NCBI GenBank assembly: GCA_021202715.1
Contig: JAJQCL010000045.1
Location: 1 to 6,335, forward strand
Direction of reading: 5' to 3'
Source: Lachnospiraceae bacterium
Lineage (GTDB): Bacteria; Bacillota; Clostridia; Lachnospirales; Lachnospiraceae
Length of the DNA: 6,335 nucleotides
The notes beneath the pieces were generated by a model. The model ran no database searches, was not told the DNA's origin, and saw only the letters and a program-made list of their open reading frames with translations. A program made the translations under genes and the position numbers. Positions 1 through 6,285 of this stretch are shown one piece after another; the first letter of the stretch is position 1, and each line of letters starts with the position of its first letter.

Positions 1-1938
1 ATCGTGATTCTGGCTGCGACAGCGCTGCTCTTTACCGTTGAATGTATTATAAAGCATACCTACCAGAATTATATGGACCTGGCCTCCATCATTGCAGGAA
101 CGGGAGGCGTTGTTCACCAGTTTGGTTCTGATCTCCTGGCGGCGATTATCAGCGGCCTGGGCATTATTTTTCTGTTTTTCCTCCCTCTGATCCTGTATCT
201 GATTCTTGGTTCCCGGCGGATCCCGGCCAGGCGTTATCATCCCTTTTTTGCGGTGGTCGTTCTGGCGTTTTCTCTGCTCAGCGGCGGCGCGGCGATCCTG
301 CTGGCCTCCAATCTTTCCTCTCTCAGCGCGAAATATAAGGGGCAGTTCGAGTACGACACCGCGACTTCCACGTTTGGACTGATCACCAGCACCAGACTTG
401 ATATTACATACAGTTTGTTCGGAAATAAATATGCGACGGCGTTTACGATCGTAAGCCAGGATACGGAGGAGGTGCCGGAGGAGACACAGGCCGAGGAAGA
501 GGAACCGGAAGATCTGGGAGACAATGTGATGGAGATCGATTTTGATGCCCTGATCGAGTCCGCGGAGAACGATGCGATTGCAAGCATGCATGAGTATGTT
601 TCCAGCCTGGAACCGACCAGTAAAAACGAATATACCGGACTTTTTGAGGGCAAGAATCTGATCATCATCACGGCAGAGGCGTTTTCCAAACAGGTGATCA
701 GCGAGGAACTCACGCCGACCCTCTATCGGCTGGCGAACAAAGGAATTCAGTTTACGGATTTCTATCAGCCGGCCTGGGGCGGCAGCACGTCCACCGGCGA
801 ATATTCGATTCGTCTGGGGCTTGTTCCCACGAACGGGGTGAATTCCATTCTGGAAACGATCGGCTGCAACCTCTATTTTACCATGGGGAATCAGCTGCAG
901 CGGCAGAATTATACGTCTCTGGCTTTCCACAACGGGACGTATACCTTCTACGACCGCGATAAGACGCATACGAATTTTGGCTATGACCAGTTTCTGGCGT
1001 GGGGAAACGGGCTGGAGGAACTGCTCCCGGCCTGGTCGGGCGATCAGGAGACCTTTGAGGCGACCCTGGAGACATACATTGACAGCCAGCCTTTTTCCGT
1101 GTATTACATGTCATACAGCGGTCACTGCACGTATGACGCCGATGATTCCAGGACAGAAAAGAATCTTGCATATTTCAAGGAGGTTCTGGGCGTGGATACC
1201 TATAATGACACTACGCTGGACTATTTCTGCTATCAGATGGAGCTGGAATATGCGCTGGAGTCGATGGTCAGTATGCTTGAGGAGAAAGGGATCGCGGACG
1301 ATACGGTGATCGTGCTCTGTACCGATCATTATCCGTATGGCCTGGCGAAGAGCACGACGTTTGGAAATACAGAGGATTATCTGCTGGATCTTTATCAGGT
1401 CGATTCGTATGACGCGGTTATCCGTGACAACACGACGCTGATCATATGGTCTGCGTGTATTGAGGATGAAGGGATCACGGTGGACACACCGGTCATGTCG
1501 CTGGATATCCTGCCGACACTGTTGAATCTGTTCGGCGTGGAGTATGATTCGCGGCTGCTGGTGGGACGAGATGTGTTTTCCGATGCGGACCCTCTGGTGC
1601 TCTGGAACAATCACAGCTTCATCACGGATCTGGGCGTCTATGACGCGGAGACCGGGGAGTTCACGGCCAATGAGGGCGTGACGGTCGACGATTCGTATGT
1701 TGAATCCATCAAGACGATCGTGTCCAATAAAATTTCGTTCTCCTCGCAGGTGATGGAGTATGATTACTATGCGACGATCTTTGGGGAAGATCCGGAGACA
1801 GGGGGGACGACCGCCACAGAGGAGACGGAGGAGACCGGTACTGAGGAAACCGATGCAGAAGAGACGGAGGCCGGGGAGACCGACACAGAAGAGACGGAGC
1901 CGGAGGAGAGCGGCACCGGGGAAACAAACGGGGAATGA
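1..1938 (+). CDS. LTA synthase family protein (sulfatase-fold membrane phosphotransferase), 5'-truncated by window edge
   Basis: Likely a membrane protein whose extracytoplasmic domain transfers glycerol-phosphate or a similar group to a cell-envelope polymer, as LtaS does in lipoteichoic acid synthesis. The frame is open to base 1, and only about three hydrophobic segments are visible (residues ~1-16, 43-69 and 80-102, counting the GTG at 4 as residue 1). LtaS proteins usually have five, so the true start is probably upstream and the GTG is not trusted. An acidic linker (~153-172) precedes the sulfatase-fold domain. Visible motifs are TAEAF with metal-ligand candidate Glu225, GGSTSTGEYS with probable nucleophile Thr262 (aligning with the KTSDSEF region of S. 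aureus LtaS), YSGH with His374, and CTDHYPYG with Asp441-His442. Sequences such as PTSKNEYTGLF and WGNGLEE are familiar from clostridial members. The C-terminus is a 40-residue Thr/Glu/Gly tail. The family call is firm; the exact polymer and substrate are not known. No functional link to the hydrogenase operon is evident. Confidence 0.88.
   Translation: MVILAATALLFTVECIIKHTYQNYMDLASIIAGTGGVVHQFGSDLLAAIISGLGIIFLFFLPLILYLILGSRRIPARRYHPFFAVVVLAFSLLSGGAAILLASNLSSLSAKYKGQFEYDTATSTFGLITSTRLDITYSLFGNKYATAFTIVSQDTEEVPEETQAEEEEPEDLGDNVMEIDFDALIESAENDAIASMHEYVSSLEPTSKNEYTGLFEGKNLIIITAEAFSKQVISEELTPTLYRLANKGIQFTDFYQPAWGGSTSTGEYSIRLGLVPTNGVNSILETIGCNLYFTMGNQLQRQNYTSLAFHNGTYTFYDRDKTHTNFGYDQFLAWGNGLEELLPAWSGDQETFEATLETYIDSQPFSVYYMSYSGHCTYDADDSRTEKNLAYFKEVLGVDTYNDTTLDYFCYQMELEYALESMVSMLEEKGIADDTVIVLCTDHYPYGLAKSTTFGNTEDYLLDLYQVDSYDAVIRDNTTLIIWSACIEDEGITVDTPVMSLDILPTLLNLFGVEYDSRLLVGRDVFSDADPLVLWNNHSFITDLGVYDAETGEFTANEGVTVDDSYVESIKTIVSNKISFSSQVMEYDYYATIFGEDPETGGTTATEETEETGTEETDAEETEAGETDTEETEPEESGTGETNGE
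1816..1935 (+). repeat. Thr/Glu-rich imperfect repeat encoding the C-terminal tail of the LTA synthase relative
   Basis: The last 40 codons encode a low-complexity tail built from TEET/EETE-like units with Gly, Asp and Pro. At DNA level the 14-mer CAGAAGAGACGGAG occurs at 1856-1869 and again at 1886-1899, a 30-nt period. A one-mismatch copy (CAGAGGAGACGGAG) lies at 1817-1830. All spacings are multiples of three, so unit gain or loss would keep the frame. If the protein has the usual LtaS topology, the tail lies outside the membrane and is strongly negatively charged. Its function is unknown. Confidence 0.7.
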
Positions 1939-1946
1939 CTCGTTTA

Positions 1947-1975
1947 TTGCAATTTCGGTCAATTATTGATATAGT
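1947..1975 (+). promoter_or_regulatory. Predicted sigma-A-type promoter of hydCBA
   Basis: A -35 candidate TTGCAA (1947-1952; 4 of 6 to consensus) and a -10 candidate TATAGT (1970-1975; 5 of 6) are separated by exactly 17 nt in an AT-rich stretch. It starts just after the upstream stop codon. Transcription would begin near 1981-1983, giving a leader of about 75 nt before hydC. The spacer contains the 11-nt palindrome TCAATTATTGA (1959-1969), which could be an operator. This is a prediction from sequence only. Confidence 0.6.
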
Positions 1976-2043
1976 AGTCTTGGAATTGCGCCGTTTGCCG
2001 CGATTCACGGGCTCACGAGAGACCCGATCAGACCCGAGAAAGG

Positions 2044-2052
2044 AAAGGAGGG
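2044..2052 (+). promoter_or_regulatory. Ribosome binding site of hydC
   Basis: AAAGGAGGG lies just upstream of the ATG at 2059, with 7 nt between the AGGAGG core (2046-2051) and the start codon. It fixes the hydC start. Confidence 0.85.
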
Positions 2053-2058
2053 CCACAG

Positions 2059-2547
2059 ATGCAGCTGGAAGAGCAACAGAAGCTGGACCACATTCTGGAG
2101 CAGTACCACTACAATCCGGCCGCGGTGATCGCTGTCATGCAGGCGATCCAGCAGGAGTACCGGTATCTCCCGGAGGAGATGCTGACGTATATCGCGCGGA
2201 AGCTGGGCGTCAGCGAGGCCAAGATCTACGGCGTCGCCACATTTTACGAGAATTTCTCCCTGGAGCCCAAGGGGAAATATGTCATTAAGGTGTGCAACGG
2301 GACGGCCTGTCATGTACGGAATTCGATCCCGATCCTGGAGGAATTCCGCAGCGCGCTGAAGGTGACGGAGGAGAATCCCACGACGGAGGATATGATGTTT
2401 ACGGTGGAGACGGTTTCCTGTCTCGGCGCCTGCGGACTGGCGCCGGTCTGCACCGTGAACGATGAGGTGCATCCCGCCATGACGCCGGAGAAGGCGAGAG
2501 AACTGTTGAAGAGTCTGAAGGAGGAGGCCGATGGAGGAGAGAATTAA
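2059..2547 (+). CDS. hydC: NuoE-like [2Fe-2S] subunit of electron-bifurcating [FeFe] hydrogenase (HydC)
   Basis: Small cytoplasmic electron-transfer subunit of the HydABC hydrogenase, 162 aa, the usual size for NuoE/HydC/HndA proteins. An N-terminal helical part (~1-60) contains the family sequence YGVATFYENFSLEPKGKY (57-74). It is followed by a thioredoxin-like [2Fe-2S] ferredoxin domain. The four expected ligands are present as Cys79-x4-Cys84 (CNGTACHVRN) and Cys121-x3-Cys125 (CLGACGLAP). In known HydABC complexes this subunit docks on the NuoF-like subunit next to the flavin. It is the first gene of the operon, with a strong Shine-Dalgarno sequence. Its last 17 nt overlap the start of hydB, suggesting coupled translation. 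The alternative of a complex I NuoE is unlikely because hydA follows. Databases may label it NADP-reducing hydrogenase subunit HndA; the choice of NAD or NADP cannot be read from this subunit. Confidence 0.93.
   Translation: MQLEEQQKLDHILEQYHYNPAAVIAVMQAIQQEYRYLPEEMLTYIARKLGVSEAKIYGVATFYENFSLEPKGKYVIKVCNGTACHVRNSIPILEEFRSALKVTEENPTTEDMMFTVETVSCLGACGLAPVCTVNDEVHPAMTPEKARELLKSLKEEADGGEN
2518..2524 (+). promoter_or_regulatory. Ribosome binding site of hydB, inside hydC
   Basis: AAGGAGG, continuing as AAGGAGGAGG to 2527, lies within the last codons of hydC. It is 6 nt before the hydB ATG at 2531. It supports this start although the gene then overlaps hydC by 17 nt. Confidence 0.8.
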
Positions 2548-4423
2548 TTCGAGAGAGGATCTGGCCCGCGCGCGGGCGGCATACGCGGCTTCCCTGCAGA
2601 GTCAGAGAAAGCAGATTCTCATCTGCGGCGGGACGGGCTGCGTGGCTGGCGGTTCCCTGAAGATCTATGACCGGCTCCGCGACCTGATGGCGGAGCGGAA
2701 CATTGAATGTTCGCTGGTGCTGGAGAAGGAACCGCATGAGACCGTCGGACTGAAGAAGAGTGGCTGCCACGGCTTCTGTGAGAAGGGACCGCTGCTGCGC
2801 ATCGAGCCCTCCGGGATCCTTTACACCAAGGTGCAGGTGGCGGACTGCGAGGAGATTCTGGAGAAGAGCATTCAGGGCGACGAGGTGATCGACCGCCTGG
2901 TATATCACGACGCGGAGGGGAAAGCCTATGAGAGACAGGACGACATCCCGTTCTATCGTCAGCAGACCCGTGTGGCGCTGGAGCATTGCGGACACATCAA
3001 CGCAGAATCCATCAAGGAATACATCGCGGTAGGCGGCTATTCCGCGCTGGAGAAGGTGCTCTTTGAGATGACGTCGCAGGAGATTGTCGATGAGATCACG
3101 AAATCCTGCCTGCGCGGCCGGGGCGGCGGCGGTTTCCCGACCGGCCGGAAATGGGCCCAGGTGCTGGCGCAGGATTCGGAGGAGAAATACGTGGTCTGTA
3201 ACGGCGACGAGGGCGACCCTGGCGCGTTCATGGACCGGAGCATGATGGAGGGCGATCCGCACCGGGTCATCGAGGGCATGATGGTGGCGGCGGTTGCCAC
3301 GAAGGCCCATCATGGATACATTTACGTGCGGGCGGAGTACCCGCTGGCCGTGCAGCGTCTGCAGCGGGCCATCGATCTGGCGAATCAGTACGGGCTTCTT
3401 GGGAAAAATATTCTCGGGTCCGGCTTTGATTTCGATCTGCGCATCAGTCAGGGCGCCGGCGCCTTCGTCTGCGGCGAGGGCAGCGCGCTGACGGCGTCCA
3501 TCGAGGGCAACCGCGGCATGCCCCGCGTGAAGCCTCCGCGGACCGTGGAGCAGGGGCTGTTCGGCAAGCCGACGGTGCTGAACAATGTCGAGACCTACTG
3601 CAATGTTCCGGCGATCATCAACCGCGGCGCGGACTGGTACTGTACCATCGGCCCGGACAAGAACCACGGCACCAAGGCCTTCGCCCTGACCGGAAATGTC
3701 ATGAATACCGGTCTGATCGAGGTCCCCATGGGGACGACGCTGCGCGAGGTCATCTTCGACATCGGCGGCGGCATCAAGGACGGCGAATTCAAGGCCGTGC
3801 AGATCGGCGGTCCCTCGGGCGGCTGTCTCTGTACGACGCCGACGGAGGATCATCTGGATCTGCCGCTGGATTTTGATTCTCTGAAGAAAGTGGGCGCGAT
3901 GATCGGCTCCGGCGGCCTGGTGGTCATGAATGACAAGAGCTGCATGGTAGAGGTCGCCCGTTTCTTCATGAATTTCACGCAGAACGAGTCCTGCGGTAAG
4001 TGCATCCCCTGCCGGGAGGGCACGAGACGGATGCTGGAGATCCTCAACAACATCGTCGAGGGACGGGGCACCATGGAAGATCTGGAACTGCTGGAGGAGC
4101 TGGCGGACACGGTGACGGCCACCGCGCTCTGCGGTCTCGGCAAATCCGCCGCCTTCCCCGTTATCAGCACGCTGAAATATTTCCGGGATGAGTATATCGC
4201 CCATGTGGTGGATAAGAAATGTCCGGCCGGCCAGTGCAAGGCACTGCTGAACTATGAGATCGATCCGGAGCTCTGCAAGGGCTGCAGCAAATGTGCCAAA
4301 AACTGCCCTGTGGGAGCCATTTCCGGTAAGGTAAAGAGTCCGTACGTCATCGACCCCGCAAAATGTATCAAGTGCGGCGCCTGCATGGAGGGCTGCCGGT
4401 TCGGCGCCATCTCGAGAAAGTGA
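2531..4423 (+). CDS. hydB: NuoF-like FMN/NAD(H)-binding subunit of electron-bifurcating [FeFe] hydrogenase (HydB)
   Basis: Flavoprotein subunit where NAD(H) is oxidised or reduced on FMN and electrons are split between clusters; 630 aa, normal for HydB. Domains in order: (a) an N-terminal thioredoxin-like [2Fe-2S] domain with Cys32, Cys37, Cys79 and Cys83 (CGGTGC and CHGFC), which in Desulfovibrio Hnd is the separate HndB subunit; (b) the NuoF core with the glycine-rich GRGGGGFPTGRKW (196-208), NGDEGDPGAFMDR (224-236) and CGEGSALTASIEG (314-326), the FMN and nucleotide region; (c) the [4Fe-4S] site SCGKCIPC with Cys488, 491, 494 and Cys534; (d) a C-terminal two-[4Fe-4S] ferredoxin domain with Cys582/585/588/592 and Cys612/615/618/622. 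Cys564 and Cys569 in CPAGQC, with nearby His558, are additional candidate metal ligands at the hinge before the ferredoxin domain; this is inference. Domains (a) and (d) separate it from plain complex I NuoF. It overlaps hydC by 17 nt and precedes hydA by 22 nt. NAD versus NADP preference is not determined. Confidence 0.94.
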   Translation: MEERINSREDLARARAAYAASLQSQRKQILICGGTGCVAGGSLKIYDRLRDLMAERNIECSLVLEKEPHETVGLKKSGCHGFCEKGPLLRIEPSGILYTKVQVADCEEILEKSIQGDEVIDRLVYHDAEGKAYERQDDIPFYRQQTRVALEHCGHINAESIKEYIAVGGYSALEKVLFEMTSQEIVDEITKSCLRGRGGGGFPTGRKWAQVLAQDSEEKYVVCNGDEGDPGAFMDRSMMEGDPHRVIEGMMVAAVATKAHHGYIYVRAEYPLAVQRLQRAIDLANQYGLLGKNILGSGFDFDLRISQGAGAFVCGEGSALTASIEGNRGMPRVKPPRTVEQGLFGKPTVLNNVETYCNVPAIINRGADWYCTIGPDKNHGTKAFALTGNVMNTGLIEVPMGTTLREVIFDIGGGIKDGEFKAVQIGGPSGGCLCTTPTEDHLDLPLDFDSLKKVGAMIGSGGLVVMNDKSCMVEVARFFMNFTQNESCGKCIPCREGTRRMLEILNNIVEGRGTMEDLELLEELADTVTATALCGLGKSAAFPVISTLKYFRDEYIAHVVDKKCPAGQCKALLNYEIDPELCKGCSKCAKNCPVGAISGKVKSPYVIDPAKCIKCGACMEGCRFGAISRK

Positions 4424-4428
4424 CGCGG

Positions 4429-4435
4429 AAAGGAG
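4429..4435 (+). promoter_or_regulatory. Ribosome binding site of hydA
   Basis: AAAGGAG in the 22-nt gap after the hydB stop, with 10 nt to the ATG at 4446. The spacing is slightly long but usable, and no better start is nearby. Confidence 0.7.
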
Positions 4436-4445
4436 AGAGAATCGT

Positions 4446-6149
4446 ATGGAAAAATATATGATCATCGACGGAAACCGCGTCGAATTTACCGATGAGAAAA
4501 ACATGCTGGCTGTGATCCTGAAGGCCGGGATCATTCTTCCCACCTTCTGCTACTATTCCGATCTGTCCGTGTACGGCGCCTGCCGGATGTGCGTGGTGGA
4601 GGATGAGTGGGGCGGCATCATCGCTTCCTGCTCGACGCCGCCCAGGCACAAGACCGTGATCCGTACCAACACGCCCAAGCTGCATAAGCACCGGAAGATG
4701 ATCCTGGAGCTGCTGCTGGCCAACCACTGCCGTGATTGTACGGTCTGTGAGAAGAACGGGAACTGCCGTCTGCAGGAGCTGGCGCACCGCTTCGGCCTGC
4801 GCGATGTCTGTTTCCCGAATAATAATTCGAATCGTCCCATTGACAATTCGTCCATGTCGATCGTGCGGGATCCGTCCAAATGTATCCTCTGCGGCGACTG
4901 TGTGCGGATGTGCAGCGAGGTACAGCACGTGGGCGCGATCGATATCGTGAACCGGGGTTCTGCCTCGGTCGTTTCCCCGGCTTTCGGCCGGAAGCTGGCC
5001 GAGACGGACTGCGTGAACTGCGGTCAGTGTGCGGCGGTCTGCCCCACGGCGGCGATCACGATTAAGAGTGACATCTCCCGCGTATGGAAGGCGATCTATG
5101 ATCCCAATAAGCGGGTCATCGCGCAGATCGCTCCGGCCGTTCGGGTGGCCATCGGTGAGGAATTCGGCTTTAAAGCCGGTGATAATGTGCTGGGGAAGAC
5201 CATCGCCGCCATGCGCAAGCTGGGCTTCGATGAGGTGTTCGATACGGCAGTCGGCGCAGACCTGACCATCATGGAGGAATCGAAGGAGCTGTTGGAAGCT
5301 CTCGAGGAGCCGGACCGGAAATACCCTCTCTTCACCTCCTGCTGCCCGGCCTGGGTGCGTTTCGCGGAGACCAAGCATCCGGAGCTGATGCCCTACGTCT
5401 CCACCAGCAAATCTCCGATGGAGATGTTCGGCGCTGTGCTGAAGACCTATTATAAGGAAAGAGATCTGAAGGATAAGAGGGAGGTCGTCTCCGTAGCCAT
5501 CATGCCCTGCAGTGCCAAGAAGACTGAGGTGACCCGCGACGAGTTCAAGCGGAAGGGCGTGCCGGATGTGGATTATGTGCTGACCACCATAGAACTGGCC
5601 TCCATGATCAAGGAGATCGGTATCCTCTTTGAACGGATCGACGCCGAAGCGCCCGATATGCCCTTCGCGCTCCATTCCGGCGGCGGCGTGATCTTCGGCG
5701 CGACCGGCGGTGTCACTGAGGCGGCGGTCCGCCGTGTGGTGGAGGACAAGAGTGCCCGCCAGCTGAAGGAGATCGAGTTCCTGGGCCTTCGCGGCATGAA
5801 AGGGGTGAAGGTCAGCGAGGTGCCTCTGGGTGACCGTACCCTGCGAATCGCCGTGGTGAGCGGCTTGGGCAATGCCGACGCCCTTATTGAGAAGATCGAG
5901 AGCGGCGAGGAGCATTTTGACTTCGTAGAGGTCATGGCCTGCCCCGGCGGCTGTATCGCCGGTGCGGGACAGCCCTTCAGCCGTCGGCGTGAGAAGCGTC
6001 TGCGTGCCGATGGACTGTACCAGACGGACAAGCAGGCACAGATCAAGAGCAGCGATGAGAACCCGCTGATCACCGATCTCTACGGCGACCTGCTGAAGAA
6101 CCGTACGCACGAGCTGCTGCACGTCGAATATCCGCTGGCGAAAAAATAG
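4446..6149 (+). CDS. hydA: [FeFe] hydrogenase catalytic subunit (HydA), group A, M3-type architecture
   Basis: Catalyses reversible 2H+ + 2e- = H2 in the cytoplasm as the catalytic subunit of HydABC. The 567 aa are close to Clostridium pasteurianus CpI (about 574), and cluster ligands fall at nearly the same residue numbers. Domains: plant-type [2Fe-2S] with Cys35, 46, 49 and 62; His-ligated [4Fe-4S] with His94, Cys98, 101 and 107; two [4Fe-4S] clusters with Cys146/149/152/156 and Cys189/192/195/199; then the H-cluster domain. H-cluster motifs are L1 TSCCPAW (Cys299 proton-relay position, Cys300 ligand), L2 MPCSAKKTE (Cys355, Lys358) and L3 EVMACPGGCIAGAGQP (Cys499, Cys503). Proton-path positions Glu278, Glu281 and Ser319 also match CpI. 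L3 reads GAGQP where many relatives have GGGQP. There is no C-terminal [2Fe-2S] domain, unlike Thermotoga maritima HydA as I recall it. Its place after hydC and hydB argues for the bifurcating trimer rather than a monomeric ferredoxin hydrogenase. HydEFG maturases must be encoded elsewhere. Confidence 0.96.
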   Translation: MEKYMIIDGNRVEFTDEKNMLAVILKAGIILPTFCYYSDLSVYGACRMCVVEDEWGGIIASCSTPPRHKTVIRTNTPKLHKHRKMILELLLANHCRDCTVCEKNGNCRLQELAHRFGLRDVCFPNNNSNRPIDNSSMSIVRDPSKCILCGDCVRMCSEVQHVGAIDIVNRGSASVVSPAFGRKLAETDCVNCGQCAAVCPTAAITIKSDISRVWKAIYDPNKRVIAQIAPAVRVAIGEEFGFKAGDNVLGKTIAAMRKLGFDEVFDTAVGADLTIMEESKELLEALEEPDRKYPLFTSCCPAWVRFAETKHPELMPYVSTSKSPMEMFGAVLKTYYKERDLKDKREVVSVAIMPCSAKKTEVTRDEFKRKGVPDVDYVLTTIELASMIKEIGILFERIDAEAPDMPFALHSGGGVIFGATGGVTEAAVRRVVEDKSARQLKEIEFLGLRGMKGVKVSEVPLGDRTLRIAVVSGLGNADALIEKIESGEEHFDFVEVMACPGGCIAGAGQPFSRRREKRLRADGLYQTDKQAQIKSSDENPLITDLYGDLLKNRTHELLHVEYPLAKK

Positions 6150-6183
6150 GCGGAAAAACGGGCATTGCTATAAGGAAAGCCAT

Positions 6184-6218
6184 GGGCTTGCAGGAAGAGT
6201 CTCTTGCAAGCCCTTTTT
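6184..6218 (+). terminator. Rho-independent terminator of the hyd operon
   Basis: GGGCTTGCA (6184-6192) pairs perfectly with TGCAAGCCC (6205-6213), followed at once by TTTTT (6214-6218). The 12-nt loop can extend the hairpin inside: AAGA (6195-6198) can pair with TCTT (6202-6205) around gtc if the innermost base pair of the main stem opens. It lies 34 nt after the hydA stop, so it closes the operon. The 6150-6183 stretch before it shows no other clear feature. Confidence 0.9.
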
Positions 6219-6232
6219 CTATATGCTAAAAT
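6204..6232 (+). promoter_or_regulatory. Predicted promoter of the downstream pyrF-like gene, overlapping the terminator
   Basis: TTGCAA (6204-6209; 4 of 6 to the -35 consensus) is separated by 17 nt from TAAAAT (6227-6232; 5 of 6 to TATAAT). A TG at 6224-6225 gives the extended -10 form TGnTAAAAT. Transcription would start near 6238-6240, about 46 nt before the next start codon. The -35 box and much of the spacer are part of the 3' arm and T-run of the hyd terminator. Prediction from sequence only. Confidence 0.62.
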
Positions 6233-6273
6233 GATACACTAGGGGTCGAAAGACATGAATAGAATGAGTGCAC

Positions 6274-6281
6274 AAGGAGGT
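6274..6281 (+). promoter_or_regulatory. Ribosome binding site of the pyrF-like gene
   Basis: AAGGAGGT, complementary to the 16S rRNA 3' end over eight bases, ends 4 nt before the ATG at 6286 (AGGAGG core to ATG is 5 nt). It identifies this ATG as the start in preference to the ATGs at 6255 and 6264. Confidence 0.85.
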
Positions 6282-6285
6282 AACC

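Noticed and set aside
1926..1945. Stem-loop AAACGGG / CTCGTTT spanning the stop codon of the LTA synthase relative, considered as a terminator
   Set aside because: The stem is short with one G-T pair, and no U-run follows; the next bases are ATTGCAATTT. Read-through into hyd is not excluded, but this is not a convincing terminator.
1111..1962. 283-codon open frame on the minus strand opposite the LTA synthase relative
   Set aside because: Composition is Arg/His/Ile-rich and without motifs, and it lies antisense to a conserved catalytic domain.
1939..2058. Search for a Rex (NADH/NAD+ sensor) operator upstream of hydC
   Set aside because: No sequence close to TTGTTAA-N4-TTAACAA was found; the only palindrome of note is TCAATTATTGA.
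2059..4423. hydC and hydB read as part of a respiratory complex I or formate dehydrogenase (NuoEF-like)
   Set aside because: HydB has an N-terminal [2Fe-2S] domain and a C-terminal two-[4Fe-4S] domain absent from NuoF, and an [FeFe] hydrogenase gene follows 22 nt later.
2399..4543. 714-codon open frame on the minus strand opposite hydB
   Set aside because: Shadow of the GC-rich, strongly codon-biased hyd genes. The translation is rich in Arg, His, Leu and Ala, shows no family motif, and the opposite strand is unmistakably HydB.
4368..6122. 584-codon open frame on the minus strand opposite hydA
   Set aside because: Same shadow effect. The + strand protein has all hydrogenase ligands in place, and the antisense product resembles nothing I know.
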